DNA of 7,463 bases from an uncultured bacterium (GTDB lineage: Bacteria; Planctomycetota; Phycisphaerae; Phycisphaerales; SM1A02): contig CAIXEV010000225.1 of assembly GCA_903918555.1 (NCBI GenBank), forward strand, positions 1-7,463, written 5' to 3'. Made by a program: the position numbers and the translations under genes. Of the stretch, positions 1-7,403 are shown piece after piece. The notes below the pieces were generated by a model. It did no database searches and was not told the origin of the DNA. It saw nothing but the letters and a program-made list of their open reading frames with translations. The first letter of the stretch is position 1; every line of letters begins with the position of its first letter.

Positions 1-55
1 CGGCACGTGCCAGGAGGTGCCAAGCACCAGCCGGCACGTGCCGGGCACCGTTTCT
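1..55. repeat. Left palindromic repeat element (33-base dyad plus 17-base tail)
   Basis: A cluster of nested palindromes built from GGTGCC/GGCACC and GGCACGTGCC. Bases 1-43 form one imperfect palindrome centred on base 22 (17 of 21 positions match between the arms). Its core, 6-38, folds as outer stem CGTGCC (6-11) with GGCACG (33-38), a 4x4 internal loop, inner stem GGTG (16-19) with CACC (25-28), and a 5-base loop; C20 and G24 could add a fifth inner pair. Bases 31-44 are a perfect 14-base palindrome. Bases 39-55 form a tail ending in GTTTCT. Bases 16-55 match the reverse complement of 7402-7441 at 35 of 40 positions, including 23 in a row (33-55). This resembles REP-type intergenic repeats; no transposase is present. 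The element begins at the window edge and may extend beyond it. Confidence 0.8.
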
Positions 56-83
56 GTCAGGCACCGCTTCCGCCCGCCTTCCC

Positions 84-90
84 GTAGGCT
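84..90 (+). promoter_or_regulatory. Candidate -10 box (GTAGGCT) of a leaderless promoter for the amidohydrolase
   Basis: GTAGGCT ends exactly 6 bases before the ATG at 97. TAGGCT fits the TANNNT -10 pattern, and the same spacing recurs at the other two genes. I see no convincing -35 hexamer and no purine-rich ribosome binding site, so a transcript starting at or next to the ATG is the natural reading. On its own this site is weak; the three-way agreement supports it. Confidence 0.4.
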
Positions 91-96
91 CTCCCC

Positions 97-1095
97 ATGC
101 CCAGTTCCACCGTCGAGCGCTACCACGCCGCCGCGATCCAGACCGCGTTCGCGAACCCGAGGACGCGCGACGAGATTCCCTCGCGCGTGGCGCGCATGAT
201 CGCGATGGCCGAGCAGACGGTCGCGGGCTACGCGCCGTTCTTCGATGTGCGGCTGGTCGCGTTCCCCGAGTTCGCGCACGCCGCACCCGTCTACTTCACG
301 GTCGACGAACTGCTCGAGCATCTCGCGGTCGAGCTTCCCAACGACCACACCGACGCCTACACGCGCTTCGCGAAGAAGACCGGCTGCTTCGTGCAGACGG
401 GCACCTTCATCGAGCGCGACGCGCGCTACCCGGGCGCTGTCTTCAACACGACCTGCCTCATCGGCCCCGACGGCATCGCCGCGAAGTACCGCAAGGTGAA
501 CCCGTGGATCCCGTGGGAGGTCCACGCAAGCCCGCACGACATCGCGGGCTACGCCGAAGATCCGTTCCCCGTCGCCGACACCGAGATCGGGAAGATCGGC
601 TGCGCGATCTGCTACGACTGGCTCTTCCCCGAGTCGATCCGCCAGCTTGCGTTCAACGGCGCCGAGGTCCTCGTGCGCGTGAGCGCCTACATGGATCCGT
701 GGGGCGCGACCGCGCCGATGGACTGGTGGACGACGATCAACCGCGCGCGTGCGATCGAGAACACGGCGTTCGTCCTCGCGTGCAACCAGGGCGCGAGCTT
801 CGAGGGCTATCCGCCGTTCTCGTGGCCGGGCGGCTCGATGGCGGTCGACTTCGACGGGCGCATCCTCGCGCAGGCGGACCCGGGGGCGGGGGAGAAGGTC
901 GTCGTGGCGCCCATCGACCTCGCGGCGCTCCGCGACGCGCGCGAACGCCGCCGCGGCCACGACATGCGCGCGCACTACCGCGCGGAAGTCCACCCGTATG
1001 CGGCCCGTGCGCAATTCATGCGCGCGGCGCCCGGGGCGATCTCGATCGAGTCGAACGAGGCGCGCATCGCGGCCGCCAAGCGCACGCTCGGGTGA
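97..1095 (+). CDS. Nitrilase-superfamily amidohydrolase, aliphatic amidase/formamidase-like
   Basis: Predicted C-N hydrolase of 332 residues that cleaves a small amide or related bond through a cysteine acyl-enzyme intermediate. The catalytic set is intact: Glu58 in FPEF, Lys133 in KYRKVNPW, a second glutamate Glu141 in PWIPWE, and nucleophile Cys172 in CAICYDW followed by FPES. The segment AEVLVRVSAYMDP (189-201) follows, as in the amidase branch. Order and spacing of these residues, with the second Glu eight residues after Lys, resemble AmiE/AmiF-type amidases (about 340 residues) more than short omega-amidases. There is no signal peptide, so it is probably cytoplasmic and would release ammonia plus a carboxylate. 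The ATG at 97 is chosen because the conserved beta-strand AAIQTAF follows directly and a GTANNNT box sits 6 bases upstream. It ends 18 bases before the lipoprotein gene, so co-transcription is possible. Substrate unknown; a carbamoylase or nitrilase-like role is not excluded. The superfamily is near certain, the subfamily is not. Confidence 0.9.
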   Translation: MPSSTVERYHAAAIQTAFANPRTRDEIPSRVARMIAMAEQTVAGYAPFFDVRLVAFPEFAHAAPVYFTVDELLEHLAVELPNDHTDAYTRFAKKTGCFVQTGTFIERDARYPGAVFNTTCLIGPDGIAAKYRKVNPWIPWEVHASPHDIAGYAEDPFPVADTEIGKIGCAICYDWLFPESIRQLAFNGAEVLVRVSAYMDPWGATAPMDWWTTINRARAIENTAFVLACNQGASFEGYPPFSWPGGSMAVDFDGRILAQADPGAGEKVVVAPIDLAALRDARERRRGHDMRAHYRAEVHPYAARAQFMRAAPGAISIESNEARIAAAKRTLG

Positions 1096-1100
1096 GTTGC

Positions 1101-1107
1101 GTATCCT
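1101..1107 (+). promoter_or_regulatory. Candidate -10 box (GTATCCT) of a leaderless promoter for the lipoprotein gene
   Basis: GTATCCT lies in the 18-base gap between two genes and ends exactly 6 bases before the ATG at 1114. The identical heptamer at identical spacing precedes the GTG of the cytochrome gene. TATCCT matches TATAAT at four of six positions. No Shine-Dalgarno sequence is seen. The -35 region would fall inside the end of the amidohydrolase gene and shows no clear TTGACA-like match. Confidence 0.5.
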
Positions 1108-1113
1108 GCGCGG

Positions 1114-4100
1114 ATGCTGCGTTCGTCCCTCGTCCGCGTCGTGGTCGCCTGCATCGGCGTGAGCGTGCTTCTCTCGTGCAAGAAGGAGACGCCGGGCGCA
1201 TCGTCGGGCTCGCCTCCGGTCTCCTACGACGACGCCACGATGTCGCTTCTCAACGACGCGAAGGGCCTCATGGGCCGCTTCGAGTTCGAGGCCGCGGCCG
1301 CGAAGTACGCCGAGGCGCTCGCGCTTCCGTCGAAGCCGCCTGAAGCGGCGCTCGGGCGCGCGATCGCCACGCTCAACCAGTCGCGCGAGGGCGCGCAGGA
1401 CGAGGCGCTCGTCATGCTCGGGGAGTTCCTCGCGACGAAGCCGCCGCGCGACCTCGAGCTGCGCGCGCGCTATTGCCAAGGGCTCTGCTTCCTCTACCTC
1501 GGCCGCGCGGGCGAGGCGGTCGCTGCGTTCACGCCGGTCGCCGAGGCGCGTTCGGCCGACGCGTACGCGCTCTACTTCGCCGCGCAGGCGCTCGAGCAGA
1601 CGGGCGAGCACGCGAAGGCGCTTCCGTGGTACGCGGCCTCCGCCGAGCGCGACCCGTATCTCAAGAGCGCGGAACTCGGCATCCAGCGCTGCGCGCGCAG
1701 GCTCGGCGACGAGAAGCGCGCCGAGGCGGCGCTGACCGCCTTCGAGCGGCTCGCGTCGAACCCGCGCGCGCGCAACGCGGAGTTCAAGTACACGCGGATG
1801 GGCGATCTCGGCCTCGCGGTGGTGCCGGAGGCCGCGGGAAAGCGTGCCTACACGCCGCCAGCCGGGCCGATCTTCGAGGATCCCACGGAGCTCGCGATCC
1901 GCTGGCCGGAGGGATTCACGCCGCGCTGGTCGAACGACGCCGAGCAGCACGCGGTCACCGTCGACATCGACCGCGACGGCCGACTCGACATCCTGCTCGC
2001 CCGCGCGCTGATGCTGCCGAGCGCGCCAGGCGTGGTCGAGGCGCGGACGCTCGTCCTCATGGCGGGCGCCGACGGCACCTACGACGCAAAGCCCGATCAT
2101 CCGCTCGTCGGGCTCATCGGCGCCGGCGTCTTCTCGATTCTCTGCGGAGACATCGACTCGGATGGATTCACCGACCTCTATGTCTGCCGCATCGGCGACA
2201 ACGCGCTGCTGCTCGCCGACGGACTCGGCGGGTTCCGCGACGAGGCGGAGCAGGCGGGCGTGAAGGGGCGCGGCATGACCTGCGTCGACGGCGCGCTCGC
2301 GGACCTCGACCACGACGGAGACCTCGATCTCTTCCTCTGCTTCCGCGACGCGCCGAACCAGCTCTACATCAACAACCTCGACGGCACCTTCCGCGAGATC
2401 GGCCGCGAGGCCGGAATCGCCACCGAGGACCGCTCGCCGATCGGCGTGATCGTGGGCGACTTCGACTTCGACCGCGATGCGGACATCTTCGTGCTCAACG
2501 AGACGCCGCCGCACGAGGCCTTCGTGAACGACCGCCTGTGGAAGTGGACGAGCGGCAAGTTCCCCGGGCTTTCCGAGGAACAGCTCGGGGAGCCGGCGGA
2601 TTCGGCGGCGGTGGTGGAGCTCACCGACATCCCGCTGCGCCGATTCGTGCTCGGCACCTCGCGATACCTGCGGTTGCCGACGCGCTACGAGGAGTACCGC
2701 GGGAACCGCGCGCCGCGGCTCTCCGTCGCGGATGCCACGGGCGACGGGCACGCGGACATCGTCGTCAGCGGCTCGGATCGGATCGAGCTGCGCGACAAGT
2801 CGGGGCGTCTCGTGTCGGAGTGGCCGGTGCAGCAGGGCTCGATCCGCACGCAGCTCCTCACGCTCGATGCGCTGCGCGGCGCGGAGCTTCTCACCACGCG
2901 CGTCGACGGCGCGCCGCTCGTCCGGCGCGCGGGCGCGGGACGCGGTCCTTACGCGGCGATCGCGTTCAGCGGACGGGCCGATCCATCGCAATCCATGCGC
3001 TCGAACCCGAGCGGAATCGGCACGAGTTACGCCGCGCGCGTCGGCAGCGAGTGGTTCGGCGGCGAGACCTTCCGCGCATCGACGGCGCGCGGGCAATCGC
3101 TTGCGCCCGTGTCGATCGGCACGGGGCCGTTCGGCGCGATCGACTTCGTCGAGCTCGAGTGGTCGGACGGCGTCTTCCAGACCGAACTCGACCTTGCGGC
3201 GGGCAAGCTGCACGCGATCACCGAGACGCAGCGGCAGATCTCGTCGTGCCCGGTGCTCTTTGCGTGGAACGGCAGCGAGATGCGGTTCGTCAGCGACCTT
3301 CTCGGCGTCGGCGGCATGGGCTATCTGCTGGCGCCGGGGCAGTACGCGGAGTCGCGTCCGTGGGAGTACTTCGTGCTGCCCGAGGGCGCGCTCGCGCCCC
3401 GCGCCGATGGAACGCTTTCGCTCACGCTCGCGGAGCCGATGGAGGAGTCCTGCTACCTCGACAGCATCCGCTTGCGGGCGATCGATCTTCCCGACGGATG
3501 GGACATCGCGCCCGATGAGCGGCTTTCGGTCGGAGGGCCCGCGCCGACGGGCGAGACCGTCGCCTGGCGGCGCGCATCCGAGCGGCTTCCGCGCGGCGTC
3601 GAGGAACTCGCGAGCCCCGATCTTGTGGCCTTGGAGCCAGGGACGCGCGATCCGCGTTTCCTCGGGCGGCTGATGTCCGAGCATGTCGTCGAGCTTGACT
3701 TCGGCGTCGCGATCGACGCGATGCGCGATCCATGGCTCGTGATCGACGGATGGGTCGAGTATCCGTACTCCCAGACGATGTTCGCGGCGTGGCAGGCGGG
3801 CGCCGACTACCGACCGCCGAACCTCGAGGCGCGCGGCGCCGACGGGAAGTGGGTCGAGGTGCTTCCATCATGGGGATACATGGCGGGCATGCCGCGGCGC
3901 ATGGCGCTTCCGGTGCCGCGCGCATCGCTGCCGGCGGGGACGAGCGCGCTGCGGATGCGGATGAATGTCGAGCTCTATCTTGACAGTGTGCGGCTGGTCG
4001 ATCGGGAGCCGCTGCGTGCCGCGCCCGTCGAGCTGTCGCTCGCGCGCGCATCGCTCGCGTCGGTCGGATTCGCGAAGTGGTCGGTCGGGCCGCAGCGGCA

Positions 4101-4446
4101 GCCGTTCTACGACCGCCGCACGCTGCTCCCGCTGTGGGATTGCCGCATGCAGCGGGGCATGTACACGCAGTTTGGCGATGTGGGCGAGCTTCTCGCGCGC
4201 GACGACGGTGCGCTTGTCGTGTTCGGATCGGGCGAGGAGATCTCCTTCGACTTCGCCGGCTCGGCCGCGGCCGCGCAGCCTGGAACCACCCGACGCTTTG
4301 TGCTCGAGGTTCGTGGCTGGTGCAAGGACATGGATCTCTTCACCCGCGATGGCGAGACCGTCGGGCCGTTGCCCGTTCAGCCCGCCGATGAGAGAGCCCG
4401 CGAACTCATGGCAAAGACGCGCACGCGGCCCGCTGGCGGTCGATAG
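1114..4446 (+). CDS. Large lipoprotein with TPR, FG-GAP/VCBS and ASPIC/UnbV-like modules
   Basis: A 1110-residue envelope protein. Residues 1-21 are a signal peptide ending in lipobox LLSC, so Cys22 is the predicted lipidated residue; Lys at +2 and +3 would favour the outer membrane by the E. coli rule. About 43-213 holds four to five TPR-like helical pairs for protein binding. About 275-555 holds FG-GAP/VCBS repeats with calcium-type loops at 284-292, 346-354 and 397-405 (DxDxDGxxD) and degenerate loops at 449-457 (Gly replaced by Arg) and 540-548. About 629-705 resembles ASPIC/UnbV (NPSGIG start, WSDG near the end), as in CRTAC1-like proteins. About 710-1090 is conserved-looking but unassigned: CPVLFAWNG, VSDLLGVGGMGYLL, CRMQRGMYTQFGDVGELL, VFGSGEEI, RGWCKDMDLFT. 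No CxxCH heme motif or catalytic signature is visible. I infer a surface or periplasmic scaffold or binding protein paired with the cytochrome 47 bases downstream. Function unknown; architecture is well supported. Confidence 0.93.
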   Translation: MLRSSLVRVVVACIGVSVLLSCKKETPGASSGSPPVSYDDATMSLLNDAKGLMGRFEFEAAAAKYAEALALPSKPPEAALGRAIATLNQSREGAQDEALVMLGEFLATKPPRDLELRARYCQGLCFLYLGRAGEAVAAFTPVAEARSADAYALYFAAQALEQTGEHAKALPWYAASAERDPYLKSAELGIQRCARRLGDEKRAEAALTAFERLASNPRARNAEFKYTRMGDLGLAVVPEAAGKRAYTPPAGPIFEDPTELAIRWPEGFTPRWSNDAEQHAVTVDIDRDGRLDILLARALMLPSAPGVVEARTLVLMAGADGTYDAKPDHPLVGLIGAGVFSILCGDIDSDGFTDLYVCRIGDNALLLADGLGGFRDEAEQAGVKGRGMTCVDGALADLDHDGDLDLFLCFRDAPNQLYINNLDGTFREIGREAGIATEDRSPIGVIVGDFDFDRDADIFVLNETPPHEAFVNDRLWKWTSGKFPGLSEEQLGEPADSAAVVELTDIPLRRFVLGTSRYLRLPTRYEEYRGNRAPRLSVADATGDGHADIVVSGSDRIELRDKSGRLVSEWPVQQGSIRTQLLTLDALRGAELLTTRVDGAPLVRRAGAGRGPYAAIAFSGRADPSQSMRSNPSGIGTSYAARVGSEWFGGETFRASTARGQSLAPVSIGTGPFGAIDFVELEWSDGVFQTELDLAAGKLHAITETQRQISSCPVLFAWNGSEMRFVSDLLGVGGMGYLLAPGQYAESRPWEYFVLPEGALAPRADGTLSLTLAEPMEESCYLDSIRLRAIDLPDGWDIAPDERLSVGGPAPTGETVAWRRASERLPRGVEELASPDLVALEPGTRDPRFLGRLMSEHVVELDFGVAIDAMRDPWLVIDGWVEYPYSQTMFAAWQAGADYRPPNLEARGADGKWVEVLPSWGYMAGMPRRMALPVPRASLPAGTSALRMRMNVELYLDSVRLVDREPLRAAPVELSLARASLASVGFAKWSVGPQRQPFYDRRTLLPLWDCRMQRGMYTQFGDVGELLARDDGALVVFGSGEEISFDFAGSAAAAQPGTTRRFVLEVRGWCKDMDLFTRDGETVGPLPVQPADERARELMAKTRTRPAGGR

Positions 4447-4459
4447 CGGAACGGCCCGC

Positions 4460-4487
4460 TTGGATTTCTTGACGCGTCGAGTATCCT
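4460..4487 (+). promoter_or_regulatory. Candidate promoter of the cytochrome gene (TTGGAT ... GTATCCT)
   Basis: GTATCCT at 4481-4487 ends exactly 6 bases before the GTG at 4494, copying the arrangement at the lipoprotein gene. A TTGGAT at 4460-4465 lies 16 bases upstream of TATCCT and shares TTG with the -35 consensus, making this the most complete promoter candidate of the three. No Shine-Dalgarno sequence is present. It would allow the cytochrome to be expressed separately from the gene 47 bases upstream. The box also supports GTG at 4494 as the start. Confidence 0.5.
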
Positions 4488-4493
4488 CGCCGC

Positions 4494-7403
4494 GTGGCGA
4501 AGTACCGTCCTGCCGTCGGAGCGAAACTGAAGTGGCTGCTTGCGGCCGTCTTCGGGCTGTTCGCCGTGCTCGCGGTCAACAGCGTCTACCTGTCGACGAT
4601 CACCTTCCTCGAGTGGCGCTCGGGCGAATCGCTGCAGGGCGAGTTCTACCTCTGGAACTTCCTCGCGCATCTCGTGCTCGGCTTCGCGATCGTGGTGCCG
4701 ACGATCGTGTTCGGCGCGATGCACTGGCGCAATGTCTCGAACCGCCCGAACCCGCGCGCGATCGCGGCCGGCATCGCGACCTTCGCGGCCGCGATCGTGC
4801 TGCTCGCGACGGGCGTCGCGCTCACGCGGGTCGAGCTCGCGGGCGTCGTCGTCGGTGTGCGCGAGCCCGCGGTGCGCGAGACGGTCTACTGGCTGCATGT
4901 GATCGCGCCGTTCGTGGTGTCGTGGCTCTTCGTGCTGCACCGCCTGTCGGGCCGCAAGATCAAGTGGAAGGTCGGCGCGCGCTGGGGCGGGGTGGCCCTC
5001 GCGGTGTCGGCGCTTGCGGTCGCCGCGCATGTGGTGTGGCCTGAACCCGAGGTGCGCGTGCCGGAGGATGGCGCGCAGTACTTCGAGCCGTCGCTCGCGC
5101 AGACCTCGACCGGCGGCTTCATTCCCGCCGAGGGCTTGATGGCGAACGAGTACTGCCTCGAGTGCCACGCCGATGTCGTCCACTCGTGGACGCATTCGGC
5201 GCACGCGATCAGTTCGTTCAACAACCCGGTCTACGCCGCGAGCGTGCGCGAGACGCGCGAGCGCGCGTTTGCGCGCGAGGGGAGCGTGAGCGACGCCAAC
5301 TTCTGCGCAGGCTGCCACGATCCCGTGCCGTTCTTCTCGGGCGCGTTCGAGGACTCGCGCTGGGACGACCCGAAGTACGACGCCGCGAACGACCCGCTCG
5401 GCCGCGCGAGCATCAGCTGCACCGTCTGCCACGGCATCGTGTCGATCGACAGCCCGCGCGGCAACGCCGACTACACGATTGAGGAGAGCGCGCACTATCC
5501 GTTCGCCATCAGCGAGTCGCCGCTCCTGCGCTGGGCGTCGAGCCAGCTCATCAAGGCGAAGCCCGCGTTCCACAAGCACACCTTCCTCAAGCCCGAGGTG
5601 CACCGCTCGAACGAGTTCTGCGGCGCGTGCCACAAGGTGCATCTGCCCGAGAAGCTCAACGACTACAAGTGGCTGCGCGGCCAGGATCACTACGGGTCGT
5701 TCCTCTTCTCGGCGCGCAGCGGCCACGGCGCCCTCGGCTGGTACCAGCCCGACAAGGCCGCGACCACCTGCAACGAGTGCCACATGCAGTCGGTGCCGAG
5801 CGGCGACTTCGCTGCGCGCGACCGCGACGGGAGCGGCACGCGCAGCATCCTGTCGCATGCGTTCCCGAGCGCGAACACGGCGCTCTCGTGCCTGACCGAC
5901 ATGAGCGCGTCGGCGATGCTGCCGCGCGCGTACGCGGACGACCTGCCTCCCGAGATGGCCGCGGAGACTTCCGAAGAGGCGCGCGCGAAGATCATCGCGG
6001 GGCACGCCGCCTTCAACGCGAAGACGCTGCGCGTCGATCTCTTCGCGGTGCGCGAGGGCGGCGCGGTCGACGGCGCGCTGCGCGTGATCGGCGCGGATCT
6101 GCCGGTGCTCGAGGCGGGCAAGACCTATCTCGTCGAGGCGGTCGTGCGCACGCTGAACATCGGGCACGAGTTCACGCAGGGAACGGCGGACTCGAACGAG
6201 GCGTGGCTGTGGGCGCGCGCCGCGCTCGGAGGGCGCGAGGTCGGCACGACCGGCGGCATCGACGGCGAGAGCGGGGCGCTCGACCCGTGGTCGAAGATGT
6301 TCAACGCGTTCGTGATCGACCGCGACGGCGGGCGCATCGACCGGCGCAATCCGCAGGACATCTTCCTGCCGCTCTACAACAACCAGATTCCGCCGGGCGC
6401 GGGCGATGTGACGCACCTGGCGCTCTCTGTGCCCGAGGACGCGGCCGCGCCGCTTGAGCTCGAGGTCGAGGTGCGCTACCGCAAGTTCGACACGACCTAC
6501 CTGCGCTATGTCTACGGCCCCGAGCGCGTGAACGACCTGCCTGTGCTGGTGCTGGCGCGCGACCGCGTGACGCTGCCGGTGCGCGGGCGCGACGGCGTGG
6601 TGCACGGCGCCGCGGCGGCTGCGCCCGACGCGACTCCCGCGTGGCAGCGTTGGTACGACTACGGCATCGGGCTCTTCCGCGAGGCGGACCGGGGCGCCGG
6701 TCGCGGCGCGCTGCGCCAGGCGGACGAGGCGTTTGCCGAGCTTGCGAAGGTCGCGCCGTCGCTTGGGGCGCTCGCGCGCGCGCGGCTCGCGATCCGCGAG
6801 GGGCGTCTTGACGATGCGTCGGCGCTGCTCGCGATCGCGGCGCAGGGCGAGAAGGGCGATGGCGGTGCACCCGCAGCGCCGCCGTGGACGCTTGCGTACT
6901 TCACGGCGCTCGTCGACAAGCAGAACGGCAACTTCGCGAGCGCGGTGGAGGCGTTCGAGCGCGTGCGCACGACCGACTTCGCGGGCGCGCGCGAGCGTGG
7001 CTTCGACTTCGCGCTCGACACGCGCGTGCTGAACGAGCTGTCGGAGACGCTGCTTGAGCAGGCGTTGGTCGAGCAGGGTGAGTCACGCACGGCGCTTGTG
7101 AATCGCGCGCTCTCCGTTGCGCGCGCAGCGCTCGAGGTCGACCCCGAGCACGCGCAGGCGTGGTGGCTGGTCAACCGGTCGGCGACCGAGCTCGGTGACG
7201 AGTCGACCGCTGCGAACGCACGCGAGAAGCACGCGCGCTACAAGCCCGACGAGAACGCCCGCGACCGCGCGGTGCGGCTGGCACGGGAGAAATACCCGTG
7301 GGCGAACGCAGCGGCGGAGGCGACGGTGCTCTACCCGATGCACCGCGAGGGTCGCCTGACGGGTGACCTGCGACCTGGGACACGCGTGGAAGTCCAGAAC
7401 TAG
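4494..7403 (+). CDS. Membrane-anchored pentaheme cytochrome c with TPR tail (cytochrome c554-like)
   Basis: A 969-residue predicted electron-transfer protein. Five helices lie near residues 13-33, 52-74, 90-111, 131-149 and 164-182; basic loops (for example RLSGRKIKWK) place the N-terminus inside and the rest in the periplasm. His59 and His77 on helix 2 and His135 and His149 on helix 4 (H-x13-H) are positioned to bind two b hemes. Five heme c sites follow: CLECH 221-225, CAGCH 271-275, CTVCH 309-313, CGACH 376-380, CNECH 426-430. Many further histidines (230, 234, 237, 334, 360, 362, 370, 383, 399, 411, 455) could be distal ligands. The W-x-x-SAHA and NP-x-Y context after heme 1 recalls the cytochrome c554 family. 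About 510-690 is beta-rich with NIGHEF (555-560), and about 715-930 is TPR-like. The start is GTG: the next Met is residue 76, which would remove helix 1 and most of helix 2. The stop codon lies in the right repeat element. Electron donor and acceptor are unknown. Confidence 0.93.
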   Translation: MAKYRPAVGAKLKWLLAAVFGLFAVLAVNSVYLSTITFLEWRSGESLQGEFYLWNFLAHLVLGFAIVVPTIVFGAMHWRNVSNRPNPRAIAAGIATFAAAIVLLATGVALTRVELAGVVVGVREPAVRETVYWLHVIAPFVVSWLFVLHRLSGRKIKWKVGARWGGVALAVSALAVAAHVVWPEPEVRVPEDGAQYFEPSLAQTSTGGFIPAEGLMANEYCLECHADVVHSWTHSAHAISSFNNPVYAASVRETRERAFAREGSVSDANFCAGCHDPVPFFSGAFEDSRWDDPKYDAANDPLGRASISCTVCHGIVSIDSPRGNADYTIEESAHYPFAISESPLLRWASSQLIKAKPAFHKHTFLKPEVHRSNEFCGACHKVHLPEKLNDYKWLRGQDHYGSFLFSARSGHGALGWYQPDKAATTCNECHMQSVPSGDFAARDRDGSGTRSILSHAFPSANTALSCLTDMSASAMLPRAYADDLPPEMAAETSEEARAKIIAGHAAFNAKTLRVDLFAVREGGAVDGALRVIGADLPVLEAGKTYLVEAVVRTLNIGHEFTQGTADSNEAWLWARAALGGREVGTTGGIDGESGALDPWSKMFNAFVIDRDGGRIDRRNPQDIFLPLYNNQIPPGAGDVTHLALSVPEDAAAPLELEVEVRYRKFDTTYLRYVYGPERVNDLPVLVLARDRVTLPVRGRDGVVHGAAAAAPDATPAWQRWYDYGIGLFREADRGAGRGALRQADEAFAELAKVAPSLGALARARLAIREGRLDDASALLAIAAQGEKGDGGAPAAPPWTLAYFTALVDKQNGNFASAVEAFERVRTTDFAGARERGFDFALDTRVLNELSETLLEQALVEQGESRTALVNRALSVARAALEVDPEHAQAWWLVNRSATELGDESTAANAREKHARYKPDENARDRAVRLAREKYPWANAAAEATVLYPMHREGRLTGDLRPGTRVEVQN

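Noticed and set aside
504..1343. A 279-codon plus-strand frame bridging the first two genes
   Set aside because: Arg-rich composition and overlap with two well-supported genes, one with an intact catalytic set and one with a signal peptide and lipobox.
1474..1488. Heme or metal site in the lipoprotein at Cys121 and Cys125
   Set aside because: CQGLC has three residues between the cysteines and no following His. It lies inside a TPR helix and does not fit a heme c motif.
1473..3518. A 681-codon open frame on the plus strand, inside the lipoprotein gene in another frame
   Set aside because: It is extremely rich in Arg, Ala and Gly with no motifs, while the overlapping frame encodes TPR and calcium-loop repeats. 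It is a shadow frame.
4469..4474. TTGACG as the -35 box of the cytochrome promoter
   Set aside because: Only 7 bases separate it from TATCCT at 4482, too short for a sigma-70-type promoter. TTGGAT at 4460 gives a 16-base spacer and is preferred.
4623..4943. A bc1/b6f-type cytochrome b subunit at the N-terminus of the cytochrome protein
   Set aside because: H-x13-H occurs in helix 4, but helix 2 has H-x17-H, the module has only five helices, and I see no PEWY-like quinol-site motif. A generic di-heme b anchor is the better description.
4377..6605. A 742-codon open frame on the minus strand, opposite the cytochrome gene
   Set aside because: The plus strand holds five CxxCH motifs, membrane helices and a coherent domain order over the same bases. 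The minus-strand product is dominated by Arg, Ala, His and Val with no recognisable domain, as expected of an antisense shadow in G+C-rich DNA.
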